Source: Spartobacteria bacterium (GTDB lineage Bacteria > Verrucomicrobiota > Verrucomicrobiia > Chthoniobacterales > UBA10450). Taken from it: a stretch of DNA of 64,000 nt. The stretch spans positions 58,488-122,487 of the forward strand of contig PMSN01000029.1 in assembly GCA_003167555.1 (NCBI GenBank), read 5' to 3'. Position numbers and translations under genes: made by a program. Within the stretch, counting starts at the first letter, position 1, and the number at the start of each line of letters is the position of its first letter. Shown here one piece after another: positions 33,038 to 43,070 of this stretch. Under the pieces are notes generated by a model. It saw only the letters and a program-made list of their open reading frames with translations, was not told where the DNA came from and made no database searches.

Positions 33038-34057
33038 ATGAACATCCTCCTCATTCAACTAAAGCGAATCGGCGATCTCATTCTCACCACGCCGGCCATC
33101 GCCGCCTTACGGGACAGATTTCCGGAAGCGACGCTCACCCTCGTGGTCTCGCCCTCCGCGGAGCAATTGCTCCCGGCGATTTCGGGGATCGACAAGATCT
33201 TCGTGGTCCGGGGAAAAGCGGATGACGCGCTGGACTGGATCGGGCTTACCCTCACGCGCTTCGATTACTGTCTCGATTTCACTCGCAACGATCGCTCCTC
33301 GTTTCTCACGCTGCTCTCGGGCGCGAAAGCACGGATCACGGCGGACCACCCAAACCTGCGGGTGAAGATTCGTGCGCGCAGTTACACCGAATTTGTGGAC
33401 GCTTCCGTCCGCATGTTGCACACGGTGGATTATCATCTCGCGTTGTTGAAGCCGCTCGGCATCACCGACGCCGCCCGCGATATTCATCTCGATCTGCCCG
33501 AGGCGACGCAGGAGAAAGCCAACACCCTGCTCGAGACTGCGAGCGTGTCGGGCGAATTCGTCATCCTGCATCCGGGCTCGGCGCGCGCGGAAAAATTCTG
33601 GGAAGCGTCCCGCTGGGCGCGCCTCATCGAGCACTGCACGGAAGAACGCCAGATGAAGTGCATTCTTACCGGAAGCCGTTCTCCGATCGAGCAAGCGCAG
33701 ATCGCCGCGATAAAATCTTCCACGCAGGCCGTGGTGCTCGATTTCTCCACGAAAACAGACCTGCTCACGCTCGCGGCGCTGGTGCGGAAAGCCCGGCTCC
33801 TGCTCACAGTCGATTCCGCGCCGATGCACTTCGCGGCGGCTTGGGGGACGCCGCAAGTGGTCCTCTTCGGTCCCACGAATCCGTTTCACTGGCATCCGCG
33901 CTCGGACTCGGCGATCGTTTTGAGCGGTGCATCCGAGGGCCCGTTGGCTGAGTTCAACCCCAAGCAAGGCGCCGTGCCGATGAACCAAATCTCGACGCGG
34001 AGCGTGATCGATGCTATGGAATCGCTGCTGTCGGCTCCGGCGGCGCCCGCGATATGA
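33038..34057 (+). CDS. ADP-heptose:LPS heptosyltransferase family (GT9)
   Basis: 339 aa from ATG 33038. N-terminus NILLIQLKRIGDLILTTPAI is the GT9 hallmark; HPGSARAEKFWEASRWARLI and LLTVDSAPMHFAAAWGTPQV-VLFGPTNP form the donor site. It likely adds heptose to the lipid A core. The last four bases overlap the ATG of the ABC exporter gene (ATGA), implying one transcript. A hexamer palindrome lies directly upstream and may contain its translation initiation region. Confidence 0.92.
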   Translation: MNILLIQLKRIGDLILTTPAIAALRDRFPEATLTLVVSPSAEQLLPAISGIDKIFVVRGKADDALDWIGLTLTRFDYCLDFTRNDRSSFLTLLSGAKARITADHPNLRVKIRARSYTEFVDASVRMLHTVDYHLALLKPLGITDAARDIHLDLPEATQEKANTLLETASVSGEFVILHPGSARAEKFWEASRWARLIEHCTEERQMKCILTGSRSPIEQAQIAAIKSSTQAVVLDFSTKTDLLTLAALVRKARLLLTVDSAPMHFAAAWGTPQVVLFGPTNPFHWHPRSDSAIVLSGASEGPLAEFNPKQGAVPMNQISTRSVIDAMESLLSAPAAPAI

Positions 34058-35934
34058 GTGACACGCAAGCCGCACCAGCGAAACCTTCCTTTTGGCAAAC
34101 CCTCCGCGCCGGCTGGGGCCCGTATAAGCGGCTTTTCGCCTATGTGAAGCCGTACAAGTTCCGCTTTTTCCTGGGGCTTGGTTGCGGCTTGGGATTCGGG
34201 CTCATTAGCGGCTGCATGCCGCTTGTTCTCGTGAAAGTGATGGGGACCGTATTTCATGGGGGCGGACCTGCCACGCCCCAGCAGTTCGCGGATAATCCTG
34301 CGTTGCTGAATGCCGGCCCCAAAATCAACGTCATCATTCTGACCTGCCTTTGGATTCCGGCCGTCATGGCCGCGCGCAGTTTGTGCGCTTACGGCAATTC
34401 ATTTTACATGAACTGGGTCAGCAACCGCGTCGTGACCGACATCCGCGATCAGCTCTTCAGCAAGATGGTGCGGCATTCGATGGATTTTTTTAACAAGATG
34501 CGCTCGGGCTTCCTCATGTCGCGCATTACCAACGATACGCGCGGAATGCAGATGGCCGTGTCCAGCGTCAGCAGCGACGTGTTCAAACAACCCATCACGA
34601 TCGTCAGCGGTGTCGCGGTGTTGCTCTACATGGATTGGAAATTCACGCTCGTGACGCTCGTTCTCTTCCCGGTCTGTCTCGCGCCGATCATGATTTACGG
34701 AAGGAGAGCTCGCAAGGCAGTGCAGTACGAACAAGAGGACATGGGGCAGATGGTGGTGACGATGCAGGAGACCTTCGCCGGTATCCGCGTCATCAAGTCG
34801 TTCGCGCGCGAGAAACACCAGGAAGACCAGTTTCGCCACAGCAATAAGCTGCAATTCGAAAACATGATGCGCATGATCATGTCGATGGAAGCGGTGGGGC
34901 CGCTCGTGGAACTCATCGCCGCGGGCGGCATCGGTCTGGCCCTGGTTTACATCTATGCCGCGAATCTGAGCGCGGCCCGTTTCATTGCGCTGAATGCCGG
35001 TATTGTCCTTCTCTACGAACCAATCAAGACGCTCAGCCGGATGCACGTCGTCATGCAGCGATCCATCCAGGCAACGGTGGAGGTCTTTGCCATCCTCGAT
35101 TCTCAGCCCAGCGTGAAGGACGCCCCGGACGCGATAGTCCTGACCCATTCGAAGGGGTTAATCGAGTTCGACGATGCGACCTTCCGCTATGCCGGCGGCG
35201 TGACGAACGCGGTCTCGAACCTGAACCTGAGGATCGAACAGGGAAAGAGTTACGCGCTGGTCGGCGCAAGCGGCGCGGGCAAAAGCACGATTCTATCGTT
35301 GATCCTGCGCCTTTACGATCCGACGAGTGGTGTAGTGCGGCTGGACGGCCAGGATCTTCGCACGCTCACCCAGAAATCGTTGCGCGAACAAATCGGCCTC
35401 GTCACGCAGGAGACGTTTCTGTTTCACGATACGATTTTCAAAAACATCCAGTTCGGCCGGCTCGAGGCGACGCCAGAGGAAGTTTATGCAGCGGCGCAAA
35501 CCGCTTACGCGCACGAGTTCATCATCGCGCAGCCGCAAGGATACGAAACGACGATTGGCGACAAAGGTTGCCTCCTCTCGGGCGGACAACAGCAGCGTCT
35601 CGCCATTGCGCGGGCGCTCTTGAAGAATGCGCCCATCCTGCTGCTCGATGAAGCCACTTCCGCGCTCGATTCCGAATCGGAGAAACAAATCCAGATGGCG
35701 CTCGAAACGCTCGCGGCCGGCCGGACCGTCATCGCCATCGCGCATCGGCTCTCGACGATTCTATCGGCCGATCAAATCGTCGTGTTGGATGAGGGCCACA
35801 TCAAAGAAGTCGGCACGCATCGCGAGTTGCTGGAAAAATCGGGCTACTACCGGCGTCTTTACGACATGCAATTCAATCGCGACAGCGAAGGCAGTCTCGC
35901 CGAGACGGGCGTGCTCGTCGAAGCGGTTGGCTAG
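34054..35934 (+). CDS. MsbA-like ABC exporter
   Basis: 626 aa: six-helix transmembrane domain (residues about 30-360) fused to a nucleotide-binding domain. Walker A GASGAGKST, Q-loop LVTQETFLFHDT, signature LSGGQQQRLAIA, Walker B ILLLDEATSALD, H-loop AIAHRLSTI. Gene context (GT4, GT9) supports flipping of lipid A-core or another glycolipid across the inner membrane. A long extracytoplasmic loop (GTVFHGGGPATPQQFADNPA) after helix 1 is unusual. Confidence 0.92.
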   Translation: MSDTQAAPAKPSFWQTLRAGWGPYKRLFAYVKPYKFRFFLGLGCGLGFGLISGCMPLVLVKVMGTVFHGGGPATPQQFADNPALLNAGPKINVIILTCLWIPAVMAARSLCAYGNSFYMNWVSNRVVTDIRDQLFSKMVRHSMDFFNKMRSGFLMSRITNDTRGMQMAVSSVSSDVFKQPITIVSGVAVLLYMDWKFTLVTLVLFPVCLAPIMIYGRRARKAVQYEQEDMGQMVVTMQETFAGIRVIKSFAREKHQEDQFRHSNKLQFENMMRMIMSMEAVGPLVELIAAGGIGLALVYIYAANLSAARFIALNAGIVLLYEPIKTLSRMHVVMQRSIQATVEVFAILDSQPSVKDAPDAIVLTHSKGLIEFDDATFRYAGGVTNAVSNLNLRIEQGKSYALVGASGAGKSTILSLILRLYDPTSGVVRLDGQDLRTLTQKSLREQIGLVTQETFLFHDTIFKNIQFGRLEATPEEVYAAAQTAYAHEFIIAQPQGYETTIGDKGCLLSGGQQQRLAIARALLKNAPILLLDEATSALDSESEKQIQMALETLAAGRTVIAIAHRLSTILSADQIVVLDEGHIKEVGTHRELLEKSGYYRRLYDMQFNRDSEGSLAETGVLVEAVG

Positions 35935-35945
35935 GTCGCACTGAG

Positions 35946-35970
35946 CTGTAGCGGCGGTCTCTGACCGCCG
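35946..35970. repeat. Hairpin CTGTAGCGGCGGTCTCTGAC family, single copy
   Basis: CGGCGGTC-TC-TGACCGCCG stem-loop 11 bp after the ABC exporter stop and just before the convergent gene's stop. It has no T-run, so it is not a classical intrinsic terminator, though it could protect or end both transcripts. A double copy is inside the GT39 gene at 47201-47262. Confidence 0.75.
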
Positions 35971-35976
35971 AGAGAT

Positions 35977-36339
35977 TTACGGCTGAAAGAACCACTCTTC
36001 GTTTATGCCGAAGTTGTGGTGGACCCGCACGTAACAGATGTAGCTCGGCGGGAGCGGTTTTTCGCAGCAAATGCGGAAGTCCAGGGTCTGACAAGGCGCG
36101 AACTTCTTGTCGAGTGGCACCTTGGCGACGCAGACTCGCTTGCAACTCTTCTGATCGAAGACAGTCATATCGGCCACGCTCACGGCGACAGCGCTGGTTC
36201 GGAGATTCTTTAACGTAATGGAGAAGCAATTCTTGGCTGGTCTGATGCGAATCGCCACGTCTGGATTCTGAGCGCGCAGCGGGGTTGCGAGAGCAATCAG
36301 GAACACCAATGCGATTGCGGAACGGGTAATGAGTTTCAT
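35977..36339 (-). CDS. Small secreted Cys-rich protein
   Basis: 120 aa from ATG 36339, with signal peptide MKLITRSAIALVFLIALATP. The mature part has seven Cys (NCFSI, KSCKRVCVAK, APCQTLDFRICC, SYICYV), suggesting disulfides in a small beta protein. No family recognised. Confidence 0.65.
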   Translation of the reverse strand: MKLITRSAIALVFLIALATPLRAQNPDVAIRIRPAKNCFSITLKNLRTSAVAVSVADMTVFDQKSCKRVCVAKVPLDKKFAPCQTLDFRICCEKPLPPSYICYVRVHHNFGINEEWFFQP

Positions 36340-36421
36340 GGCTTGTGTTTTCCGGGGTTTGTTTTGGGGATGGGGCCGTTTTGCCGGAAGCCCGTTGTCG
36401 GCTTCCACGGGTGTAATATAT

Positions 36422-36976
36422 TTAGTCCGCCGAAGACAAGAGCAATCGGGCAAATTTCTCGACCAGCTTGGCGTGCTCTTGATCGGTCAGAACCGGCTCG
36501 AAGTGCGTCGCCTCCGGACATTCCGGGAGCGAAACCCATGAGCGGCAACCTCCGTAGCGAGCCAGATTCCGAAAGGTCCATCTCGGTTCGAGACGAAACG
36601 CCCGGACCAGCGCCACATGCAGACCTGGTCTGTCATCGTAATCGAAACGCTCGCGCACGACCGATTGCTGCAAAATGTGAAGCGGCTCCAATGCGGCAAC
36701 CATTTCCCACGAAGTGATCTCCTTGACGGCGACGACCCTGGCAAAAAAACGAATCTCGATCTCGCCCCCGCGCTCCTGCGGAATTTCCGGGTCAGTCAGG
36801 CGCGTCCTCCCGAGTTGCTCGTGAAAGAAAGTCGGGAAAAGAAAAAACTCCGAATGCCGGAAAGCGAATCCGGCGCGGCCCTCGGCGATTCCGCCTTTGC
36901 GCAGCATGACGCTCTGTTCTCCGCGGCCCATCGCCTCGCACACGATGGCCCACTCTTTTAAACCGACGCTTTCCAT
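36422..36976 (-). CDS. DUF1802 family protein
   Basis: 184 aa. N-terminus GLKEWAIVCEAMGRGEQSVM and LRKGGIAEGRAGFAFRHSEF-FLFPTFFHEQ are the DUF1802 signature; SWVSLPECPEATHFEPVLTD near the end also fits. Cytosolic, function unknown. It starts 29 bp from the divergent PHP gene. Confidence 0.8.
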   Translation of the reverse strand: MESVGLKEWAIVCEAMGRGEQSVMLRKGGIAEGRAGFAFRHSEFFLFPTFFHEQLGRTRLTDPEIPQERGGEIEIRFFARVVAVKEITSWEMVAALEPLHILQQSVVRERFDYDDRPGLHVALVRAFRLEPRWTFRNLARYGGCRSWVSLPECPEATHFEPVLTDQEHAKLVEKFARLLLSSAD

Positions 36977-37005
36977 TTCGGGCGCCGCAAACTAGCCTCC
37001 CGGCA

Positions 37006-37728
37006 ATGCCGTTCAAGATCGACCTGCACACGCACACGTTCTTTTCCGGCGACGGCGTCTCGAGCCCGGAGGACAACATCGCGGCCGCGCGCGAGAAGGG
37101 ATTGAACGGTTTCGCCGTCACTGATCATAACACCTGCGATGCGGTCACCTATCTTCTCGAGAAAGGCTTGATGCGCGCGGACGGCCTGCCGGTCGATAAT
37201 TTTCTCATCATTCCCGGCGTCGAAGTCACCACCGATGAAGGTCACCTGCTCTGCATCGGCGCGACGCTTCCGTATTTGAAAGGCAAACCGGCCCGCGAAG
37301 TTTGCGAGATCATTCACGAACGCGGCGGCCTCGCCATTCCGCCGCACCCCTACGATCTTTTTCGCGCCGGCATCCGCTTTCCCGTCCTTGAGACGCTGCC
37401 GATCGACGCACTCGAAGTTTTCAACGCGGCCACCACGCTGCGGCGCTACAATCGCTACGCCTTCAAATACGCGCAGCTGCGCGGACTCCCGATGACCGCG
37501 GCGAGCGACGCGCACCACCACGAAGCGATCGGCACCGCCTACACTATTCTAAATACCGACGATCTTTCGACGGCGGGCATCCTCGCGCAAATCGTCAAGA
37601 GCAACGACCTGAATCAGCATTATCTCACGCCACGCGACAGCATGCGCAAAACCTGGAACAACTGGATGCGTTTGCGGCGGCGGAAGAAGTTGCCAGAAAC
37701 AGATCCCACCTTGAAAGGAGATCTCTGA
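37006..37728 (+). CDS. PHP-domain metal-dependent phosphoesterase
   Basis: 240 aa. PHP motifs: DLHTHTFFSGDG, AVTDHNTCDA, IPGVEVTTDEGHLLCIG, IPPHPYDLF, ASDAHHHEAIG. It is shorter than polymerase-associated PHPs and similar to TrpH/RNase AM-like single-domain proteins, so a nucleotide or nucleic-acid phosphoesterase is possible. The DUF1330 gene follows after 5 bp; its Shine-Dalgarno AAAGGAG overlaps the last codons of this gene. Confidence 0.88.
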   Translation: MPFKIDLHTHTFFSGDGVSSPEDNIAAAREKGLNGFAVTDHNTCDAVTYLLEKGLMRADGLPVDNFLIIPGVEVTTDEGHLLCIGATLPYLKGKPAREVCEIIHERGGLAIPPHPYDLFRAGIRFPVLETLPIDALEVFNAATTLRRYNRYAFKYAQLRGLPMTAASDAHHHEAIGTAYTILNTDDLSTAGILAQIVKSNDLNQHYLTPRDSMRKTWNNWMRLRRRKKLPETDPTLKGDL

Positions 37729-37733
37729 TTTCA

Positions 37734-38021
37734 ATGGCTGCATACGTAATCGTGGAAATTGAAGTGGTTGATCCGGTCGGCTACGAGGAATACAAAAAGC
37801 ACGCGAGCGCCACCGTGCTGCAACACGGTGGCAAGTACATTGTGCGCGGCGGCGCCGCGGAAGTTCTCGAAGGCGATTGGAAGCCGAAACGGATCGTGAT
37901 CCTTCAGTTCGACTCGATGGAACGCGCCAAAGAGTGGCTCAATTGCGAAGAATATCGCGAGCCGCGCGCGATGCGCCATCGCACCGCGAAGACCAACATG
38001 ATTTTGGTGGACGGCGTTTAA
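37734..38021 (+). CDS. DUF1330 family protein
   Basis: 95 aa ferredoxin-like (dimeric alpha-beta barrel) protein: AYVIVEIEVVDPVGYEEYKK, GGKYIVRGGAAEVLEGDWKP, KRIVILQFDSMERAKEWLNC. Function unknown. It is co-directional with and 5 bp from the PHP gene. Confidence 0.9.
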   Translation: MAAYVIVEIEVVDPVGYEEYKKHASATVLQHGGKYIVRGGAAEVLEGDWKPKRIVILQFDSMERAKEWLNCEEYREPRAMRHRTAKTNMILVDGV

Positions 38022-38025
38022 GTTA

Positions 38026-38092
38026 GTAGGGCGAGACTCTGTCGAGCCGGAACCGCCAAAAATCCCACGGCTCCGCGGAGCGTCGCCCTACC
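38026..38092. repeat. Inverted repeat (GGTAGGGCGAGACTCTGTCG family), copy 3
   Basis: GTAGGGCGAGACTCTGTCG...CGGAGCGTCGCCCTACC between convergent genes. The CTA at 38088-38090 inside its right end is the TAG stop of the YyaL-like gene. Confidence 0.88.
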
Positions 38093-40244
38093 GAAGCAAT
38101 TCGCCGAGCGCTTTCGGATCGGTCACGGGAGCTTTGCAGGTGAAGTTCTCGCACACATATGCGGCGGATTTACCGTTCATCGGCTTCATCGCCCGCAGTG
38201 CTTCGAGTTTCTCTTCCAGGAACCTTTGGCCCTCATCACCATCGGCCAGCATGAGGACTTTGTTCGCGATGAAGTGGCGGTGAACTTCCGCGAGCAATAT
38301 CCGCGTCTCGGGCGTGTCGCGCTTCCCGGCCACCACGATTTGACGCGGCTTGTTCAAACTGAAATCGAGCGCGACGAGCATCTGCGGCATCGCGCTGGGG
38401 AAGTGGCTGATTTGCGGACTGAAGGCGTTGATGGTTTTCTCGGCGCGTTCGTGCCAGCGCTGTTCGTCCCGGAATTGCGCGAGCCGCAAAAGGTTCAGCG
38501 CAGCCACTGAGCTCGCGGCCGGTTCCGCACTGTCGTTGTTTTCCTTCAGGCGCAGGAGAATGCTCGCGTCCTTTCCGGTGCCGCTGAAGTAGCCGCCTTG
38601 TGTTTCATCAAGGAACAATCGGTCCTGTGTCTCCTGCAATTCGATTGCGAACTGGAGCCAGCTCACGTCGAAGCAAGCTTCATAAAGATCGAGCAACCCT
38701 TGAATGAGAAAGGCGTAGTCGTCCGCAAATCCTTCCACTTCACTTCGGCACTCGCGATAATTTCGGACCAGAACTTTTTTCGATTCATCGTAGAGCCGGG
38801 TCCGCACAAACATCGCCGCCCGAGTCGCTGCTTCGAGATAAGCCGCATCGCCGAGCACTTGTGCGCCGCGCGCAAACGCGGAGATCATCAGGCCGTTCCA
38901 TGCCGTGATGATCTTGTCGTCGAGATGTGGGCGCGGGCGTTTCGAACGCAGCTCCAGGAGCGTGGCGCGAGACTTTGCCAGCGCTTCGTAAACTTCGGCC
39001 TCCTCTTTTTTGAAATGAGCGGCTGTTTCCGCCATCGTTTGCAGCTCGATCAAAATATTCTTGCCGGTGAATTCCGCGTGCGGATCGCCTCCAGGAGGAA
39101 CGTTGCCTGCGGGCTTAACGCCGTAATGATAATTGAATAGCTCCGCGGAGGGTCCCAGCGCGGAGTCGATCTCTTCCTTGTTCCAGACGTAAAACGCACC
39201 CTCCTTTTTCTCACCGTGGCCGGGCTCGCCGCCTTCGTTTACAACCAGGCTGTCGGCATCTTCGGCGGAGAAGAAGCCGCCATCTTTGGCGGTCATGTCG
39301 CGGCGGACGTAGTCGAGGATGTCGCGCGCGACTCGTTCGAAAAGCGGCGCGCGCGTGATTTGGAACGCTTCCAGATACGCGACCGCCAGCTGCGCCTGGT
39401 CGTACAGCATCTTTTCGAAATGCGGGACGTGCCAGTAGATATCGACCGAGTAACGGTGAAATCCGCCGCCGATGTGATCGTGCATTCCACCCGCCGCCAT
39501 TTTGCGCAAGGTGAACAGATTCATCTCGAGCGCGTGCCGGCCCCGCGCCGACTCGGGCCCGCGCGCGTGAATCCGTGCGAGAAAGTTGAGCGTCACTGGC
39601 CGCGGGAATTTTGGCGCCACACCGAAACCGCCATCGTGCGCATCGTAGCTGCGCGCGATCTGCTGATACGCGGCCTCCAACGTTGCGGCGCTCAGTTGCG
39701 TCGTCGTTCTCTCGCCATTCGATTCCGCCTGGGCCAGCGCGGCGATGATCTGTGTTCCCTGCTCCGCGATCTTCTGGTGGTCCTGTTTCCAGGCGAGCGC
39801 GATTCGTTCGAGCACCTTCGCGAATGCTGGTTGGCCGTAGCGGTCTTCGGGCGGGAAATAAGTTCCGCCGACAAACGGCTTCAGTTCCGGCGTTAGCCAA
39901 ACGCTCATCGGCCAGCCGCCGCCGCCGGTCGTTGCCTGGACGAAGGTCATGTAGACGCGGTCAACGTCCGGCCGTTCTTCGCGGTCGACTTTGATGTTCA
40001 CGAACTCGCGGTTCATGACTGCCGCCACGTCGCCGCTCTCGAAGGATTCGTGCGCCATCACGTGGCACCAGTGGCAAGTGGAGTAACCGATCGAGAGAAA
40101 GATCGGTTTGTTCTCGCTTCGCGCTTTCGCGAAAGCTTCTTCGCCCCAGGGAAACCAATCGACCGGATTGTCGGCGTGCTGGAGAAGGTAGGGCGATTTC
40201 TCGCGGCTCAGTCTATTGGTGTGCGCGCTCGATGGCGGGGTCAT
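38088..40244 (-). CDS. YyaL/DUF255 thioredoxin-domain protein
   Basis: 718 aa from ATG 40244. Residues about 1-170 are a thioredoxin-like DUF255 domain ([45 protein letters not shown] with Cxx[15 protein letters not shown]). The rest is an (alpha/alpha) toroid related to N-acylglucosamine epimerases ([51 protein letters not shown]). The human homologue is SPATA20; the biochemical role is not settled. The frame extends upstream into repeat sequence, so the start is set at [16 protein letters not shown]. Confidence 0.92.
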   Translation of the reverse strand: MTPPSSAHTNRLSREKSPYLLQHADNPVDWFPWGEEAFAKARSENKPIFLSIGYSTCHWCHVMAHESFESGDVAAVMNREFVNIKVDREERPDVDRVYMTFVQATTGGGGWPMSVWLTPELKPFVGGTYFPPEDRYGQPAFAKVLERIALAWKQDHQKIAEQGTQIIAALAQAESNGERTTTQLSAATLEAAYQQIARSYDAHDGGFGVAPKFPRPVTLNFLARIHARGPESARGRHALEMNLFTLRKMAAGGMHDHIGGGFHRYSVDIYWHVPHFEKMLYDQAQLAVAYLEAFQITRAPLFERVARDILDYVRRDMTAKDGGFFSAEDADSLVVNEGGEPGHGEKKEGAFYVWNKEEIDSALGPSAELFNYHYGVKPAGNVPPGGDPHAEFTGKNILIELQTMAETAAHFKKEEAEVYEALAKSRATLLELRSKRPRPHLDDKIITAWNGLMISAFARGAQVLGDAAYLEAATRAAMFVRTRLYDESKKVLVRNYRECRSEVEGFADDYAFLIQGLLDLYEACFDVSWLQFAIELQETQDRLFLDETQGGYFSGTGKDASILLRLKENNDSAEPAASSVAALNLLRLAQFRDEQRWHERAEKTINAFSPQISHFPSAMPQMLVALDFSLNKPRQIVVAGKRDTPETRILLAEVHRHFIANKVLMLADGDEGQRFLEEKLEALRAMKPMNGKSAAYVCENFTCKAPVTDPKALGELLR

Positions 40245-40276
40245 CGGGGCAAGGTATCGGTTTGCGCCGCAAAGCC

Positions 40277-40307
40277 AAGGAGGGGCGGTTGCAAACCGCC
40301 GCTCCTT
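40277..40307. repeat. Hairpin in divergent promoter region
   Basis: AAGGAGGGGCGGTTGCAAAC-CGCCGCTCCTT stem-loop between the divergent yyaL-like and TauE genes. No T-run on either strand in the terminator position. Confidence 0.7.
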
Positions 40308-40341
40308 GTAAAAAAACGGCGAGTTCTCTAAACACAACTCG

Positions 40342-41085
40342 ATGAATCTGGATCATACGCATCTGATTCTCCTTGTCGCCGGGATCACCGTCGTCGCGTT
40401 CCTCTATTCATCCGTCGGTCACGCGGGCGCGTCGGGCTACATCGCGGTGATGACGCTTTGCGGTCTTGGAACAACATTCATCCGGCCCACCGCGCTCGTC
40501 CTGAATATTCTGGTCGCGTGCATCGGCGCGTTTCAATTTTGGCGGGCGGGACATTTCTCGTGGCGTTTGTTCTGGCCATTCGCTCTGCTCTCGATTCCCG
40601 CCGCGTATCTCGGAGGCTATCTGCCTCTGCCTGCTTCCATCCTCAAAATCGTGCTTGGCGCCGTGCTGCTGTTTTCCGCCGCGCGCTTGTTCTTTCGTCA
40701 GGGCGATCCGCCGGATGTCACGACGCCGCCGGCCCCGGCCGCGGTGGGAATCGGAGCCGGCATCGGTTTTCTCTCCGGACTCACGGGAACCGGAGGCGGG
40801 ATTTTTCTTACGCCGCTGCTACTATTTTGCCGGTGGGCCACCATCCGCCGCGCCGCCGCGGTCTCGGCGCTTTTCATTTTGGTGAACTCGATCGCAGGCT
40901 TGGTGGGATACGTTTCCCGCGGGCGGCCCGTTCCGAGTTTTGCCTGGATGCTGGCGGTCGCTGCGGTGATCGCGGGCGCGATTGGCTCGCAACTCGGGAG
41001 CCGGCATTTTCCCGCGCGCATTATTTCGATATTGCTCGCCACGGTCCTCGTGCTCGCCGGCGGCAAGTTGATCTTCACGAGCTGA
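40342..41085 (+). CDS. TauE/SafE family (TSUP) membrane transporter
   Basis: 247 aa with seven or eight helices and the two repeated TSUP halves: [20 protein letters not shown] and [20 protein letters not shown]. It transports sulfite, sulfonates or other organosulfur/organic anions in characterised members; the substrate here is unknown. Confidence 0.88.
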   Translation: MNLDHTHLILLVAGITVVAFLYSSVGHAGASGYIAVMTLCGLGTTFIRPTALVLNILVACIGAFQFWRAGHFSWRLFWPFALLSIPAAYLGGYLPLPASILKIVLGAVLLFSAARLFFRQGDPPDVTTPPAPAAVGIGAGIGFLSGLTGTGGGIFLTPLLLFCRWATIRRAAAVSALFILVNSIAGLVGYVSRGRPVPSFAWMLAVAAVIAGAIGSQLGSRHFPARIISILLATVLVLAGGKLIFTS

Positions 41086-41097
41086 GTGGAAGCGATA

Positions 41098-41180
41098 GTC
41101 ATCCTGAGCGGAGCGAAGCGGAGTCGAAGGCCCCCGTCGCTCGACCTTCCGCGGGGTCCCTCGACTGCGCTCGGGATGAC
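41098..41180. repeat. Hairpin (GTCATTCCGAGCGAAGTCGA family), divergent copy
   Basis: GTCATCCTGAGCGGAGCGAA...TCGACTGCGCTCGGGATGAC, with imperfect arms. It lies between the convergent TauE and DUF309 genes, 5 bp before the DUF309 stop. Confidence 0.8.
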
Positions 41181-41184
41181 AAAA

Positions 41185-41679
41185 TTACGCGGAGGCGTTT
41201 GAATTCAAGAGCGAGACGCGCGGCGCGGTCTCGGGCGTCCACGGATTTGTCCGATGCTCGGACTCGACGATCGCCTGCGCATAACGCGACAGCATCTCGC
41301 GAAATTTCTCCAGCTCGAAGGCGTGCCGCTCCGGGCCGAACGGCGCCAGATTTTTTTCCGCGAGACGAAAGAGCCGCACCGCCGGTGCCAGCCGCCGCCC
41401 ATGCTTCGGATGGGTCGGATGCTCGAATTGCTTTTGCAGATGAACGAACGCGCCGGCGGCCTGGATCAAGCCCTTGAAATATTGCGCGTCATCGGGGGTA
41501 ATTGTGTCTTTGAGCCAGACCTGCTCCAGAACGTCGTGCGCTTCATAGTAATGCTGTTCGTTCCAGCAGCGAAAATAGGCACGATAATAGGGATGGTCGG
41601 CCATGAGTCCGCTCTCCGCTCTCCCCTCGCCCGTTCCCATCGCTTGCACGAAACGCGAAATCCTCTCGCCTTTGTTCAT
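41185..41679 (-). CDS. DUF309 family protein
   Basis: 164 aa from ATG 41679. RAYFRCWNEQHYYEAHDVLE-QVWLKD and YFKGLIQAAGAFVHLQK are the DUF309 helix-turn-helix-like signature with the conserved HxxxE. Function unknown. ATG 41604 (MADHPYYRAY) is a possible later start. It is divergent from the CNNM/CBS pair. Confidence 0.85.
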   Translation of the reverse strand: MNKGERISRFVQAMGTGEGRAESGLMADHPYYRAYFRCWNEQHYYEAHDVLEQVWLKDTITPDDAQYFKGLIQAAGAFVHLQKQFEHPTHPKHGRRLAPAVRLFRLAEKNLAPFGPERHAFELEKFREMLSRYAQAIVESEHRTNPWTPETAPRVSLLNSNASA

Positions 41680-41777
41680 GGAGGCCCTAACTTGGTGGCG
41701 CCTGCGATGATGGGCAAACGAGCACGCTTCAGTCTTCGGGAGGGCGAACGGTTGCACGACCGCCGCCGCAGCGAAAA

Positions 41778-43070
41778 ATGACGCTGCCGGCTCTCACCAT
41801 CCTCCTCCTTTCCATCGCGATCCTGATCTTCTGGTCTGGCCTTTTCTCCGGGCTCGAGACCGCGCTCTTCTCCCTCAAGTCTCATCAGTTGCGCCGGCTC
41901 GAGGAGAAACATCCGTCGCTCAAGCAATTCATTCGCGTCTTTCGCGAGAACCCGCGCCGCGTTCTCAACGTCCTCCTTCTCGGCGACGCGCTCGTGAATA
42001 TTCCGCTCGTCGTCCTCTGCCTTTTTCTGCTTTGGGAAGGGCCGGTCGCGGGCCGCATCCCGCAGTGGCTCGCGACCACAGTCATCTTCGCCATCGTCGT
42101 TTTATTCTGCGATTTGATTCCGAAATTGCTCGCGCTCTCCGCGCCGTACCGCCTTTCCGCGCTCGGTGTCTTCACGCTCAAAGCCCTGATGCCTTTGCTC
42201 GATCGTGTGGGCCGTCTCCTCGAACACCTCAGCTCGGCGATCGTCGACCGTCTCACTCCCCGTCATTTGCGGAAGCGGACCCGGATGAGTGACGAGGAAC
42301 TCGAGACACTCGTCGAAATGGGCGAAGAACAGGGCACGCTCCACGAAGCGGAAGGCGAGATGATCCAGGAAATCATCAAGCTCGGCGACAAGACCGCGAA
42401 GGATTGCATGACGCCGCGCGTGGATACCTTCGCGCTGCCCGATGACCTAACGAATGAAGAAGCCATCGCGCAGTTGAAAGAGAAGCGTCATCGCCGCGTC
42501 CCCGTTTACGCGGACACGCCCGACCAAATCGTCGGCGTGCTCGACGTGAAACGTTTCCTGATCGATTCCTCGGAACATTACACCGAGATCATGGGAGCGC
42601 CTTCCTACGTCGCCGAGACCATGAAGGCGATGGATTTGCTCCGGAGTTTTCTCACCCACTCGCAGGGCCTAGCCATCGTGGTGGACGAATTTGGCGGCAC
42701 CGAAGGAATCATCACGCTCTCCGATATCGTCGAGGAAATTATCAGCGACGCCGCGCCGCTCGGCGACGCCGATCTCTACATCGAGCCGCTCGAGGACGGC
42801 TGTTTCCTCGTGAGCGGCAACGCGCGCCTCGACGATTTGAGTGAGCACCTCGGTTTCGAACTGGAAGCGGACGGAATCGACACCATCGGCGGTTTCGTCT
42901 TCAACCGGCTCGGCTATCTGCCGCCTTCCGGAACACGCTTCGAAATGCCGCGCCTCGCCGTCACCATCCGGCGGGCCGGCCGCAAACGGATCGAAGAAAT
43001 CCTGTTGGAAAAAACGGCCTGCCTCTCCGATTGCGAACCAACGAACGAAAACGGCGCCACCGAAACATGA
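41778..43070 (+). CDS. CNNM/CBS-domain transporter-like protein (HlyC/CorC family)
   Basis: 430 aa. DUF21/CNNM membrane domain with about four helices (FWSGLFSGLETALFSLKSHQ, VNIPLVVLCLFLLWEG), a CBS pair (DCMTPRVDTFALPDDLTNEE; HRRVPVYADTPDQIVGVLDV) and a C-terminal CorC_HlyC domain (LEDGCFLVSGNARLDDLSEH). Members transport or regulate Mg2+/Co2+ or Na+. The final 4 bp overlap the start of a second CNNM gene. Confidence 0.9.
   Translation: MTLPALTILLLSIAILIFWSGLFSGLETALFSLKSHQLRRLEEKHPSLKQFIRVFRENPRRVLNVLLLGDALVNIPLVVLCLFLLWEGPVAGRIPQWLATTVIFAIVVLFCDLIPKLLALSAPYRLSALGVFTLKALMPLLDRVGRLLEHLSSAIVDRLTPRHLRKRTRMSDEELETLVEMGEEQGTLHEAEGEMIQEIIKLGDKTAKDCMTPRVDTFALPDDLTNEEAIAQLKEKRHRRVPVYADTPDQIVGVLDVKRFLIDSSEHYTEIMGAPSYVAETMKAMDLLRSFLTHSQGLAIVVDEFGGTEGIITLSDIVEEIISDAAPLGDADLYIEPLEDGCFLVSGNARLDDLSEHLGFELEADGIDTIGGFVFNRLGYLPPSGTRFEMPRLAVTIRRAGRKRIEEILLEKTACLSDCEPTNENGATET

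Noticed and set aside
40277..40307. Hairpin considered as an intrinsic terminator
   Set aside because: It lies between divergent gene starts, and the adjacent A-run is on the wrong side to give a terminal U-tract for either transcript.
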